From Streptomyces catenulae (GTDB lineage Bacteria; Actinomycetota; Actinomycetes; Streptomycetales; Streptomycetaceae), in contig NZ_JODY01000023.1 in the NCBI RefSeq assembly GCF_000718015.1, positions 1 through 64,000 on the forward strand: DNA of 64,000 nt. Reading direction: 5' to 3'. This document shows, in pieces, positions 16,533 to 25,035 of this stretch (positions within the stretch are counted from its first letter, which is position 1; every line of letters starts with the position of its first letter). A model generated the notes under the pieces. The model saw nothing but the letters and a program-made list of their open reading frames with translations, was not told where the DNA came from and searched no databases. The position numbers and the translations under genes were made by a program.

Positions 16533-16710
16533 TCACGGGAAATCGGAGAACAACAGCTCCTTCAAAGACAGCCGCCGGACACAGCCATGCCCGTCCTTGA
16601 GGACCACCTCGTTTCCCCCGGTTGTCGCCGCCAACTCGACCACTTCTACGGTCTCTCCGTCGTAGCGGAATCGCGTACCGAATCCGACGCGAACCCCGGG
16701 CCCTGCTCAT
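16533..16710 (-). pseudogene. TnsB-like (Mu-type) transposase, N-terminal fragment with frameshift
   Basis: An ATG at 16710 overlaps the TGA of the TnsA-like remnant, as in intact tnsA-tnsB pairs. After four codons the frame is wrong, but one extra base (a C near 16698) restores a reading RVGFGTRFRYDGETVEVVEL then NEVVLKDGHG and RRLSLKELLFSDFP, ending at TGA 16533-16535. This is the start of the streptomycete TnsB-like transposases as I recall them. The catalytic DDE domain is absent. The frameshift could be a sequencing error, but the truncation cannot. Confidence 0.5.
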
Positions 16711-17061
16711 GCCGCCCGCCGCAGCGTGCATGACGGGCCGAGTGGCTGGTCGAGATCGGTAACAAGACTCTGCGTCCAGCAGGGCGGCGCTGAACAGCCA
16801 GTCCCTGCGGTAACCCGCCAGGAATCGGACATTCTCCGGCTCCACCGTCGGAGGCTCGCTCCAGACCTCGTACTTCCATCCGCGCGCCTCCACCGCCTGC
16901 CGGGTCCAATCGAAGGCGAACGCGACCTCGGGCTTGGACACGCGGTGCAGTGGCTTGACGTCAACGATCACCGGCACCTGGTCGGTGAGCAGGAGACAGT
17001 CCGGGATGTGCTTGCGGACCTTCCCTTCCGGCACGGTCTGAAGCAGGAACGGCTGAGCCAC
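16707..17061 (-). pseudogene. TnsA-like transposase endonuclease subunit, remnant
   Basis: Reading from the GTG at 17061: AQPFLLQTVPEGKVRKHIPD then VPVIVDVKPLHR, WTRQAVEARGWKYEVW and ENVRFLAGYRRDWLF. The IPD and VDVK pieces carry the Asp and Lys of the TnsA endonuclease active site. In Tn7-like elements TnsA cuts the 5' ends. The N-terminal third (with the catalytic Glu) is missing because the frame starts next to the dnaB stop, and near 16774 a frameshift with apparent internal deletion leads to LVTDLDQPLG and a stop at 16707. It is a broken gene. Confidence 0.6.
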
Positions 17062-17100
17062 GATGCGTGGTCTGTACGACCAGACTGCCCGCCCGGCCCC

Positions 17101-18573
17101 TTACGTCTGCGCCATGTCCACGAAGCGTGAGTAGTGGCCCTGGAACGCCACCGTGATGGTGGCCGTCGGGCCGTTTCGGTGCTTGGCGACGATCAGGTCC
17201 GCCTCACCGGCGCGGGGGGACTCCTTCTCGTAGGCGTCCTCGCGGTGCAGCAGGATGACCATGTCCGCGTCCTGCTCGATGGAGCCGGATTCACGCAGGT
17301 CGGAGACCATCGGCTTCTTGTCGGTGCGCTGCTCGGGGCCACGGTTCAGCTGGGAGAGGGCGATGACCGGGAGCTCCAGCTCCTTGGCGAGCAGCTTCAG
17401 GTTTCGGGACATGTCCGAGACCTCCTGCTGACGGCTCTCGGCGCGCTTGGAGCCGCCCGACTGCATCAGCTGGAGGTAGTCGATGACCACCAGCTTCAGT
17501 TCGTTGCGCTGCTTGAGGCGGCGGCACTTCGCGCGGATCTCCATCATGGAGAGGTTCGGCGAGTCGTCGATGTAGAGCGGCGCGGCGGACACGTCCGGCA
17601 TCCGGCGGGCCAGCCGCGTCCAGTCCTCGTCGGTCATCGAGCCGGACCGCATGTGGTGCAGCGCCACCCGCGCCTCGGCGGAGAGCAGACGCATCGCGAT
17701 CTCGTTGCGCCCCATTTCCAGGGAGAAGATCACGCTCGGCAGATTGCTCTTGATCGAGCAGGCGCGGGCGAAGTCCAGCGCGAGCGTCGACTTACCCATC
17801 GCGGGACGCGCGGCGATGACGATCATCTGGCCCGGGTGCAGGCCGTTGGTCAGCGCGTCGAGGTCGGTGAAGCCGGTGGGGACGCCGGTCATCTGGCCCT
17901 GGCGGGAGCCGATCGCCTCGATCTCGTCGAGCGCGCCTTCCATGATGTCGCCGAGCGGGAGGTAGTCCTCGCTGGTCCGCTGCTCGGTGACGGCGTAGAT
18001 CTCCGCCTGGGCGCTGTTGACGATCTCGTCGACGTCGCCGTCCGCCGCGTATCCCATCTGCGTGATGCGGGTACCCGCCTCGACCAGGCGGCGCAGCACC
18101 GCCCGCTCGTGGACGATCTCGGCGTAGTACTCGGCGTTGGCCGCCGTGGGGACGGACTGCACCAGGGTGTGCAGATAGGAGGCGCCGCCGACGCGGGCGA
18201 TCTCGCCGCGCTTGGTCAGCTCCGCGGCGATGGTGATCGGGTCGGCCGGCTCGCCCTTGGCGTAGAGGTCGAGGATGGCCTGGTAGACCAGCTCGTGGGC
18301 GGGGCGGTAGAAGTCCTCGCCTTTGAGGACCTCGACGACGTCGGCGATGGCATCCTTGGACAGCAGCATGCCGCCGAGGACGGACTGCTCGGCGTCCAGG
18401 TCCTGCGGCGGGACGCGCTCGAAGCCGCCGGACCAGGAGCCGCTCTCCTCGTCGCGCTCGGAGCGGTCGCCACGGCCACGGCCCTTGCCGTCGCGGCGGA
18501 AGCGGCCGGTCGGCAGCCGGTCCCCCGGACCGGAGTCCGCCCAGGGGTCGTCCATGGGCTCTGCCACGCTCAC
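17101..18573 (-). CDS. dnaB: replicative DNA helicase DnaB
   Basis: A 490-residue hexameric replicative helicase that unwinds DNA 5' to 3' ahead of the fork. After a charged 50-residue actinobacterial N-terminal tail come the primase-binding domain (PPQDLDAEQSVLGGMLLSKD) and the RecA-like motor: Walker A ARPAMGKST (about 233-241), Walker B VVIDYLQLM and SQLNRG. No intein is present. The start (MSVAEPMDD) matches what is known of streptomycete DnaB. The stop lies about 40 bases from the TnsA remnant. A group of DnaA-box-like sequences lies upstream. Confidence 0.97.
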   Translation of the reverse strand: MSVAEPMDDPWADSGPGDRLPTGRFRRDGKGRGRGDRSERDEESGSWSGGFERVPPQDLDAEQSVLGGMLLSKDAIADVVEVLKGEDFYRPAHELVYQAILDLYAKGEPADPITIAAELTKRGEIARVGGASYLHTLVQSVPTAANAEYYAEIVHERAVLRRLVEAGTRITQMGYAADGDVDEIVNSAQAEIYAVTEQRTSEDYLPLGDIMEGALDEIEAIGSRQGQMTGVPTGFTDLDALTNGLHPGQMIVIAARPAMGKSTLALDFARACSIKSNLPSVIFSLEMGRNEIAMRLLSAEARVALHHMRSGSMTDEDWTRLARRMPDVSAAPLYIDDSPNLSMMEIRAKCRRLKQRNELKLVVIDYLQLMQSGGSKRAESRQQEVSDMSRNLKLLAKELELPVIALSQLNRGPEQRTDKKPMVSDLRESGSIEQDADMVILLHREDAYEKESPRAGEADLIVAKHRNGPTATITVAFQGHYSRFVDMAQT

Positions 18574-19026
18574 CCCGGCACCTCCTCCCGTCCGCGGCGC
18601 GGACCTCGCCGTGCCTCTTCCTTCTTACGGCACGGCTCCGACAATTGAGACGCCCGACTCCGGTTACGGCGCGTCGAGTTCGCTGGACACTCGGGCCGAA
18701 AACAGGTGGCGGGCGCCGGTCAACGGTAGGCCCGTACGCACCGTCCGCCAATCTGGTTATCCACAGGCGGTGTGGATGAGTGGCCCTCAGCTGTGGAGAA
18801 CTCCCCCGTTCCTGTGCACGGCCTGGGGGAAACCACTGTGGACAAGCACACAATCAACCCGATCGCACCCCTGCGACCTGCGGATTCACCATCCATAGGC
18901 TGTGGGGGAGAAAAACTTCGACAACCTGTTCATGATCGACGCCGCAGACGTGTGCCCCCTCACCCCGTCCAGCGAAAAGTAAGGATCACTATCGCCTTGC
19001 ATCTATTACCTGTGGAAGATTAGATT
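18574..19026. other. dnaB-MATE divergent intergenic region
   Basis: About 450 bases between divergent genes, containing the DnaA-box cluster described separately and less GC-rich stretches near 18840-18990. Promoters for both dnaB and the transporter are expected here. No small ORF stands out. Confidence 0.5.
18757..18845. promoter_or_regulatory. DnaA-box cluster upstream of dnaB
   Basis: Four boxes in 89 bases: TTATCCACA at 18757-18765 (perfect E. coli type), TGTGGATGA at 18771-18779 and TGTGGAGAA at 18792-18800 (one mismatch each), and TGTGGACAA at 18837-18845 (the exact complement of TTGTCCACA). Such a cluster could serve DnaA-dependent control of dnaB or titrate DnaA. Confidence 0.6.
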
Positions 19027-20370
19027 GTGCGCATGACACAGGCTCCCGCGACGCCACGGCGCTCCGTCCGCCGCCACGACCGCGAGATCATCGCACTCGC
19101 CCTGCCTGCCTTCGGCGCCCTCGTCGCGGAACCCCTGTTCGTGATGGTCGACAGCGCCGTCATCGGCCACCTCGGCACCCCGCAGCTCGCCGGTCTCGGC
19201 GTCGCCGCCGCACTGCTGACCACCGCCGTCTCCATCTTCGTCTTCCTCGCCTACGCCACCACCGCCGCGGTCGCCCGCCGGGTCGGCGCCGGTGATCTGC
19301 CCGCCGCCATACGGCAGGGCATGGACGGCATCTGGCTGGCCCTCCTCCTCGGCGCCGCCGTCATCGCCGCCGTCCTGCCCACCGCCCCCGCGCTCGTCGA
19401 ACTGTTCGGCGCCTCCGGCACCGCCGCCCCGTACGCCACCACCTACCTGCGGATCAGCGCCCTCGGCATCCCCGCGATGCTCGTCGTACTGGCCGCCACC
19501 GGCGTCCTCCGCGGTCTCCAGGACACCCGCACCCCGCTCTACGTCGCCATCGGCGGTTTCACGGCCAACGCCGTCCTCAACATCGGCCTGGTCTACGGCG
19601 CCGGGCTCGGCATCGCCGGTTCGGCCTGGGGCACGGTCATCGCCCAGTGCGCCATGGCCGCCGTCTACCTCGCCGTGGTGGTCCGCGGCGCCCGTCGGCA
19701 CGGCGCCTCGCTCCGCCCCGACGCCGCCGGGATCCGGGCCAGCGCCCAGGCGGGCGTGCCGCTCCTCGTCCGTACCCTCTCGCTCCGCGCCGTCCTCATG
19801 ATCGCCACCGCGGTCGCCGCCCGGCTGGGCGATGCCGAGGTCGCCGCCCACCAGATCGTCCTCACCCTCTGGTCGCTGCTCGCCTTCGCCCTGGACGCCA
19901 TCGCCATCGCAGGTCAGGCCATCATCGGCCGCTACCTCGGCTCGGGCGACGAGGCAGGCGCCAGGGCCGCCTGCCGCCGCATGGTGCAGTGGGGCATCGC
20001 CTCCGGCGTCGTCCTCGGCATCCTCGTCGCCGCCGCCCGCCCGCTGTTCATCCCGCTGTTCACCAGCGATCCCGCGGTACGCGGACCGCTGCTCACCACT
20101 CTTCTGGTCGTCGCCCTCACCCAGCCCGTCTCCGGCATCGTCTTCATCCTCGACGGTGTGCTGATGGGCGCCGGGGACGGCCCGTATCTGGCCGGGGCGA
20201 TGCTGGTGACGCTCGCGCTGTTCGCCCCTGCGGCGCTGGCCGTCCCGGCGCTCGGCGGCGGGCTCACCGCACTGTGGTGGGCGATGGCCCTGATGATGAC
20301 CGTCCGGATGCTCACCCTCTGGCTCCGGGCACGCTCCGGCCGGTGGATTGTGACCGGCGCCTTCCGCTGA
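19027..20370 (+). CDS. MATE-family efflux transporter (DinF-like)
   Basis: A 447-residue multidrug and toxin extrusion protein with about 12 membrane helices. Typical segments are EIIALALPAFGALVAEPLFV, the conserved VDSAVIGHLG at helix 1-2, and LRGLQDTRTPLYVAIGG. It would use a sodium or proton gradient to expel cationic or hydrophobic compounds. GTG at 19027 has GGAAG about eight bases upstream; the ATG two codons later is an alternative. It stands alone, 39 bases before the protease gene. Confidence 0.9.
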   Translation: MRMTQAPATPRRSVRRHDREIIALALPAFGALVAEPLFVMVDSAVIGHLGTPQLAGLGVAAALLTTAVSIFVFLAYATTAAVARRVGAGDLPAAIRQGMDGIWLALLLGAAVIAAVLPTAPALVELFGASGTAAPYATTYLRISALGIPAMLVVLAATGVLRGLQDTRTPLYVAIGGFTANAVLNIGLVYGAGLGIAGSAWGTVIAQCAMAAVYLAVVVRGARRHGASLRPDAAGIRASAQAGVPLLVRTLSLRAVLMIATAVAARLGDAEVAAHQIVLTLWSLLAFALDAIAIAGQAIIGRYLGSGDEAGARAACRRMVQWGIASGVVLGILVAAARPLFIPLFTSDPAVRGPLLTTLLVVALTQPVSGIVFILDGVLMGAGDGPYLAGAMLVTLALFAPAALAVPALGGGLTALWWAMALMMTVRMLTLWLRARSGRWIVTGAFR

Positions 20371-20409
20371 ACCACTACCGATCTTCGGAGCGTTGCCGAT
20401 AATGACGGA

Positions 20410-21270
20410 GTGCGCCCGCTTGCCTGGAAATCGCTGCTCCCCCTGACGCTCGTGGTCATCGGGGCAGGCGTCCTCACGGGTTATGCGACCGAGGAGCCTC
20501 CACCGCCCCTCGCCGCGCCGAACGGCTTCGGGAAGTCCGGCACCGGTGACGAGCCGCCCCAGGACCAGGACCCCGCGGCGACCGCCCCCGCGTCCGACGG
20601 CAGCGCCTACACCCCGCGCCGTACGGAGGAGAACGCCCGGATCGGCGCGGTCTTCGAGAAGGACGACAGCGGCAACCACTTCTGCACCGCCAGCGTGGTG
20701 CAGAGCCCCGGACGGAACATGCTGGTCACCGCCGCGCACTGCGCCTTCGACCCGGAGACCGGAAAGCCCGTCGACGATCTCGTCTTCGCCCCGGACTACC
20801 GCGACGGCGACGAGCCCACCGGCCTGTGGAAGGTCCGGAAGGTCTTCGTCGACCACCGCTGGGCCTCCTCCGACGATGAGGACCTCGACGTCGCCTTCCT
20901 CACCCTCGACGGCAAGGGCGACAAGCAGATCCAGGACGTCCTCGGCGGCAACACCCTCGGCATAGACCGCGGCTTCGACAACGAGGTCAAGGTCACCGGC
21001 TATCCCAGCAGCCGGGACACCCCCATTTCCTGCCAGAACCGCACCACGAAGTACAGCAGCACACAGATGCGCATCCAGTGCGACGACTTCGCGGGCGGCA
21101 CCAGCGGCAGCCCCTGGCTCGCCGACTACGACCCCAAGAGCCAGACCGGCACCGTCATCGGCGTCCTCGGCGGCCACCTCGGCGGCGGGGACGAGGACGA
21201 CGTCTCGTACGCCGCCTACTTCGACGACGACATCGCCGCCCTCTACCGGCGCGCCCAGGCGGGCGACTGA
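20410..21270 (+). CDS. secreted trypsin-like serine protease
   Basis: A 286-residue exported S1-family peptidase. The N terminus (RPLAWKSLLPLTLVVIGAGV) is a signal peptide or anchor without a lipobox. The catalytic His is H110 in VTAAHC, the Asp lies in DLDVAFL, and the Ser is S232 in GGTSGSPWL, all in order. A Pro/Glu-rich linker follows the signal. Streptomycetes secrete many such proteases; its substrate is unknown. The GTG at 20410 starts the signal peptide. It converges on the rplI cluster with a strong hairpin between. Confidence 0.87.
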   Translation: MRPLAWKSLLPLTLVVIGAGVLTGYATEEPPPPLAAPNGFGKSGTGDEPPQDQDPAATAPASDGSAYTPRRTEENARIGAVFEKDDSGNHFCTASVVQSPGRNMLVTAAHCAFDPETGKPVDDLVFAPDYRDGDEPTGLWKVRKVFVDHRWASSDDEDLDVAFLTLDGKGDKQIQDVLGGNTLGIDRGFDNEVKVTGYPSSRDTPISCQNRTTKYSSTQMRIQCDDFAGGTSGSPWLADYDPKSQTGTVIGVLGGHLGGGDEDDVSYAAYFDDDIAALYRRAQAGD

Positions 21271-21286
21271 GCCGCCCCGGACACGG

Positions 21287-21324
21287 CGAAGGGCCGCACC
21301 CCGTTCCCGGGATGCGGCCCTTCG
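21287..21324. terminator. bidirectional terminator
   Basis: Perfect 12-base stem (21287-21298 and 21313-21324) between the convergent protease and rplI genes, followed by GCGTTT. Confidence 0.8.
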
Positions 21325-21340
21325 GCGTTTACTGCCCAGC

Positions 21341-21787
21341 TCAGGCGGCGACGACCTCGACGCCGACCTTCGCGGTGACCTCGGCGTGCAGACGCACGGA
21401 GATCTGGTGCGCGCCCAGGGTCTTGATCGGCGAGCCGATCTCGACGCGACGCTTGTCGATGTCCGGACCACCGGCAGCCTTGACCGCCGAGGCGATGTCG
21501 GCCGGGGTGACGGAGCCGAACAGACGGCCGGCCTCGCCGGCGCGGACCGCGAGCTTCACCTTGACGCCCTCGAGCTGGCCCTTGACCTCGTTGGCCTGCT
21601 CGATCGTGGCGATCTCGCGGATCTTGCGACCGCGACGGATCTGCTCGACGTCCTTCTCGCCGCCCTTGGTCCAGCGGATCGCGAAACCACGCGGGACCAG
21701 GTAGTTGCGGGCGTACCCGTCCTTGACGTCAACGACGTCGCCGGCGGTGCCGAGGCCGGAGACCTCGTGGGTGAGGATGATCTTCAT
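21341..21787 (-). CDS. rplI: 50S ribosomal protein L9
   Basis: A 148-residue L9 that binds 23S rRNA near the L1 stalk and helps keep the reading frame. The N-terminal domain begins [36 protein letters not shown] (given in two parts: the [15 protein letters not shown] part is the family signature), followed by the long helix and the C-terminal domain. Length is standard. It is the last gene of the rpsF-ssb-rpsR-rplI cluster, 18 bases after rpsR. Confidence 0.98.
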   Translation of the reverse strand: MKIILTHEVSGLGTAGDVVDVKDGYARNYLVPRGFAIRWTKGGEKDVEQIRRGRKIREIATIEQANEVKGQLEGVKVKLAVRAGEAGRLFGSVTPADIASAVKAAGGPDIDKRRVEIGSPIKTLGAHQISVRLHAEVTAKVGVEVVAA

Positions 21788-21805
21788 GTTTCGGTCACCC
21801 TTCCC

Positions 21806-22042
21806 TTATCGCGCGGTGGACGTGTAGGGCAGCAGCGCCATCTCACGGCTGTTCTTCACGGCCGTGGCGACGTCGCGCTGGTGCTGGGTGCAGTTGCCGG
21901 TGACTCGGCGGGCACGGATCTTGCCGCGGTCGGAAATGAACTTCCGCAGCAGGTTCGTGTCCTTGTAGTCGACGTAGGAGATCTTCTCCTTGCAGAACAC
22001 GCAAACCTTCTTCTTAGGCTTGCGAGCAGGCGGCTTCGCCAT
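21806..22042 (-). CDS. rpsR: 30S ribosomal protein S18
   Basis: A 78-residue S18 with the family core [18 protein letters not shown] and [24 protein letters not shown] and a lone C remain near the N terminus, so this is probably the Cys-containing (zinc-type) paralogue, as in many actinobacteria that also carry a Cys-less copy. It binds the S6 protein in the platform of the small subunit. It lies between ssb and rplI, with a perfect parS between it and ssb. Confidence 0.97.
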   Translation of the reverse strand: MAKPPARKPKKKVCVFCKEKISYVDYKDTNLLRKFISDRGKIRARRVTGNCTQHQRDVATAVKNSREMALLPYTSTAR

Positions 22043-22109
22043 TGTCTCTCTCCAGTGAGTTCAAGAAGTTTGTGCTGACGCCCTGAGGCCGCGGGCCGTA
22101 ACTCCGCAA

Positions 22110-22125
22110 CGTTTCACGTGAAACG
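22110..22125. promoter_or_regulatory. parS site 2 (perfect core)
   Basis: CGTTTCACGTGAAACG, in the gap between ssb and rpsR, within a presumed operon. The 14-base core is perfect and the outer base pair is C-G. Confidence 0.93.
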
Positions 22126-22145
22126 TCGCGGACGGCCGCACGGAC

Positions 22146-22745
22146 CTAGAAGGGCGGCTCGTCCGAGTAGCCGCCGCCGGAGCCACCGCCCCAGCCACCG
22201 CCGCCGCCACCCTGCTGGCCGCCGCCGGAGGGGCCGCCGGTCGCCCACGGGTCGTCGGCGGGAGCCCCGCCGCCGCCCTGCTGCTGGCCGCCGCCGGGGC
22301 CGCCGCCCCAGCCGCCGCCACCCTGGCCACCGCCGCCGCCCTGCGGACCGCCGCCGAAGCCGCCGCCCTGGCCACCGCGACCGCTGGTCTTGGTGACCTT
22401 GGCCGTGGCGTTGCGCAGGCTCGCGCCGACCTCGTCGACATCGAGCTCGTAGACCGTGCGCTTCACGCCCTCGCGGTCCTCGTACGACCGCTGCTTGAGG
22501 CGGCCCTGCACGATCACGCGGGTGCCCCGCGTGAGGGACTCGGCGACGTTCTCCGCCGCCTGACGCCACACCGAGCAGGTCAGGAACAGGCTCTCGCCGT
22601 CCTTCCACTCATTGGTCTGACGGTCGAAGGTGCGGGGAGTGGACGCGACGCGGAACTTCGCGACCGCCGCACCGGACGGGGTGAAGCGCAGCTCGGGGTC
22701 GTCGACAAGATTGCCGACGACCGTGATGACGGTCTCGCCTGCCAT
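22146..22745 (-). CDS. ssb: single-stranded DNA-binding protein
   Basis: A 199-residue SSB. The OB fold covers about residues 1-110 ([38 protein letters not shown]), then a long Gly-rich linker, and the acidic tip ends DEPPF, the docking tail for partner proteins. It coats single-stranded DNA at forks. Its position between rpsF and rpsR is the conserved actinobacterial arrangement. The Gly-rich linker has GGG/GGQ repeats likely to vary in length. Confidence 0.97.
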   Translation of the reverse strand: MAGETVITVVGNLVDDPELRFTPSGAAVAKFRVASTPRTFDRQTNEWKDGESLFLTCSVWRQAAENVAESLTRGTRVIVQGRLKQRSYEDREGVKRTVYELDVDEVGASLRNATAKVTKTSGRGGQGGGFGGGPQGGGGGQGGGGWGGGPGGGQQQGGGGAPADDPWATGGPSGGGQQGGGGGGWGGGSGGGYSDEPPF

Positions 22746-22826
22746 TAGGGGAACCTCTCGGCGGGTGTGCTGCTGGCTGCTGGTGTTGCTGCTACTCGGA
22801 CCCGGTTACCGCTGACGCCGAAGCGT

Positions 22827-23117
22827 TCAGTGGGTCTCGGGACGGAGGACCTTGGTCCGGAGGACCGACTCGTTCAGGTTCATCTGACGGTCGAGCTCCT
22901 TGACAACCGCAGGCTCGGCCTGCAGGTCGATGACCGAGTAGATGCCCTCGGGCTTCTTGTTGATCTCGTACGAGAGACGACGACGGCCCCAGGTGTCGAC
23001 CTTCTCGACCTTGCCGTTGCCCTCACGGACGACGGAAAGGAAGTTCTCGATCAGGGGAGAGACAGCGCGCTCCTCCAGATCGGGGTCGAGGATGACCATC
23101 ACCTCGTAGTGACGCAT
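22827..23117 (-). CDS. rpsF: 30S ribosomal protein S6
   Basis: A 96-residue S6 that pairs with S18 in the small-subunit platform. It starts [19 protein letters not shown] and contains the family core [19 protein letters not shown]. The ATG at 23117 is selected by homology-like start and a purine-rich GGAGGTGGG a few bases upstream; a longer frame exists. It heads the rpsF-ssb-rpsR-rplI cluster. Confidence 0.97.
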   Translation of the reverse strand: MRHYEVMVILDPDLEERAVSPLIENFLSVVREGNGKVEKVDTWGRRRLSYEINKKPEGIYSVIDLQAEPAVVKELDRQMNLNESVLRTKVLRPETH

Positions 23118-23345
23118 GTGGAACCCACCTCCTTTGGACTCAGCGGCCACGGTCGTTCCGTGGCAGGAGGGTCGTGATGCGTTCCGCGCCTGCCCTGCCG
23201 GGATATCCGGACAGAGATGGGCGCAGACCGTACAGCGTACCCGCTGCCATGCTTCCGGTTGAAATCCGACCGCGAATCCCCGCAATCTGGAACACATCGG
23301 GTGTGAGCGGCGCGACACCGCGCCGCCTCTCATGGGAGGTGCCGC

Positions 23346-23660
23346 ATGGCACAGGCAGTAAGGACCCAGCGCAACCGGCTCGCGTTCCTCAACAGCGACG
23401 GCAGGTCACATCCCGTCGAGAACACGCTGGCCACCGTCACCCTGGTGCTCGGCGCCATCGCCGTGTTCACCACCCTCGCGCCCGGACTGCACCTGGTCAG
23501 CTCCTGGGTCGGCATCGTCGGCATCGCCACGGGGCTCTGGAGCCAGTTCGTCTCGTCGACGACCGGTGAGCGCTTCATGACGATCATCGGCCTCGGCGCC
23601 TCGGCCGTCGGCCTCTACATCGGCATCGCCCACGGCGGACCCTTCGGCGGCCTCTTCTGA
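23346..23660 (+). CDS. hypothetical membrane protein
   Basis: A 104-residue protein with three hydrophobic stretches (about 27-47, 50-66 and 78-98) after a polar N terminus. It has no motif I can name. It is divergent from rpsF and is followed by a perfect 34-base palindrome. An upstream purine-rich GGGAGG supports the ATG at 23346. It resembles small actinobacterial membrane proteins of unknown function seen at this position. Confidence 0.8.
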   Translation: MAQAVRTQRNRLAFLNSDGRSHPVENTLATVTLVLGAIAVFTTLAPGLHLVSSWVGIVGIATGLWSQFVSSTTGERFMTIIGLGASAVGLYIGIAHGGPFGGLF

Positions 23661-23681
23661 CCCCGCCGGACCGCTCCGTAC

Positions 23682-23715
23682 CCGAGGCGGCGCCCCGCGC
23701 GGGGCGCCGCCTCGG
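23682..23715 (+). terminator. hairpin terminator (34-base perfect palindrome)
   Basis: CCGAGGCGGCGCCCCGC followed directly by its reverse complement, just after the stop of the hypothetical membrane protein. Confidence 0.75.
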
Positions 23716-23858
23716 CCCTGGCCCGCGGCCCCTCCGCCGCCCGGCGGGGCGGGTACCGACGCGGCTCCCGTACGCCTGAACGGGATGCTCCCCAGTAGGC
23801 TTCGGCGCGAGAGCCGGAGCCCCGACCCTGGGGACACACCTGCCGAGGAGCGCCCCGC

Positions 23859-24977
23859 ATGAGCCTGACCCTGAGGACCATCAGCCGAGAGCAGCATCTG
23901 GCGTACATCCAGAATCTGCCCGCGGCCAGCCACTGCCAGGTCCCGGCGTGGGCGGATGTGAAGACCGAGTGGCGCTCGGAGAACCTCGGCTGGTTCGACA
24001 GGAACGGCGAGCTGGTCGGTGTGGGCCTGGTCCTCTACCGCCAGCTCCCCAAGATCAAGCGGTACCTCGCCTACCTGCCCGAGGGCCCGGTCATCAACTG
24101 GTACGCCCCCAACCTGGAGGACTGGCTCCAGCCCATGCTGGCGCACCTCAAGCAGCAGGGCGCGTTCTCCGTGAAGATGGGCCCGCCGGTGATCATCCGC
24201 CGCTGGGACGCCCCCGCGATCAAGGCCGGTATCCAGGACCCGGACGTCAAGCGACTGCGGGACGTCGAGGCGACGCACATCGAGCCGCGCGCCTTCGAGG
24301 TCGCCGACCGGCTGCGCAAGATGGGCTGGCAGCAGGGCGAGGACGGCGGCGCCGGTTTCGGTGACGTCCAGCCCCGCTACGTCTACCAGGTGCCGCTCGC
24401 CAACCGTTCGCTGGAGGAGGTCCACAAGGGCTTCAACCAGCTCTGGCGCCGCAACATCAAGAAGGCCGACAAGGCCGGTGTCGAGGTCGTCCAGGGCAGC
24501 TACGAGGACCTGGCCGAGTGGCAGCGGCTCTACGAGATCACCGCGGAGCGCGACAAGTTCCGTCCGCGCCCGCTCGGCTACTTCCAGCGCATGTGGACGG
24601 CCCTCAACTCCGAGGACCCCAACCGTATGCGGCTCTACTTCGCCCGTCACAACGGCGTGAACCTCTCGGCCGCGACGATGCTGGTGGTCGGCGGACACGT
24701 CTGGTACTCCTACGGCGCCTCCGACAACATCGGCCGCGAGGTGCGCCCGTCCAACGCCATGCAGTGGCGGATGCTGCGGGACGCCTACGCGCTCGGCGCG
24801 ACCGTGTACGACCTGCGCGGCATCAGCGACTCGCTGGACGAGAACGACCACCTCTTCGGTCTGATCCAGTTCAAGGTCGGCACCGGCGGCCAGGCGGCGG
24901 AGTACCTCGGCGAGTGGGACTTCCCGCTCAACAAGCTGCTCCACAAGGCGCTCGACATGTATATGTCGCGCCGCTGA
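23859..24977 (+). CDS. femX: FemAB-family peptidoglycan bridge aminoacyltransferase
   Basis: A 372-residue member of the Fem family, which uses aminoacyl-tRNA to add the first residue of the peptidoglycan cross-bridge; in LL-DAP streptomycetes FemX adds glycine. Seen are the two GNAT-like halves: QVPAWADVKTEWRSENLGWF near the start, VGVGLVLYRQLPKIKRYLAYLPEGP, then FNQLWRRNIKKADKAGVEV and, near the end, WYSYGASDNIGREVRPSNAMQWRM (in two parts) and YDLRGISDSLDENDHLFGL. The ATG at 23859 is preceded by GGAG. The gene is 58 bases before the racemase-like gene and probably in one operon. Confidence 0.9.
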   Translation: MSLTLRTISREQHLAYIQNLPAASHCQVPAWADVKTEWRSENLGWFDRNGELVGVGLVLYRQLPKIKRYLAYLPEGPVINWYAPNLEDWLQPMLAHLKQQGAFSVKMGPPVIIRRWDAPAIKAGIQDPDVKRLRDVEATHIEPRAFEVADRLRKMGWQQGEDGGAGFGDVQPRYVYQVPLANRSLEEVHKGFNQLWRRNIKKADKAGVEVVQGSYEDLAEWQRLYEITAERDKFRPRPLGYFQRMWTALNSEDPNRMRLYFARHNGVNLSAATMLVVGGHVWYSYGASDNIGREVRPSNAMQWRMLRDAYALGATVYDLRGISDSLDENDHLFGLIQFKVGTGGQAAEYLGEWDFPLNKLLHKALDMYMSRR

Positions 24978-25035
24978 CCCTCCTGCGTACGTCCTTCCGT
25001 CACACCACGCCACAAGAAAGGTCCCGGGCCCGGCC

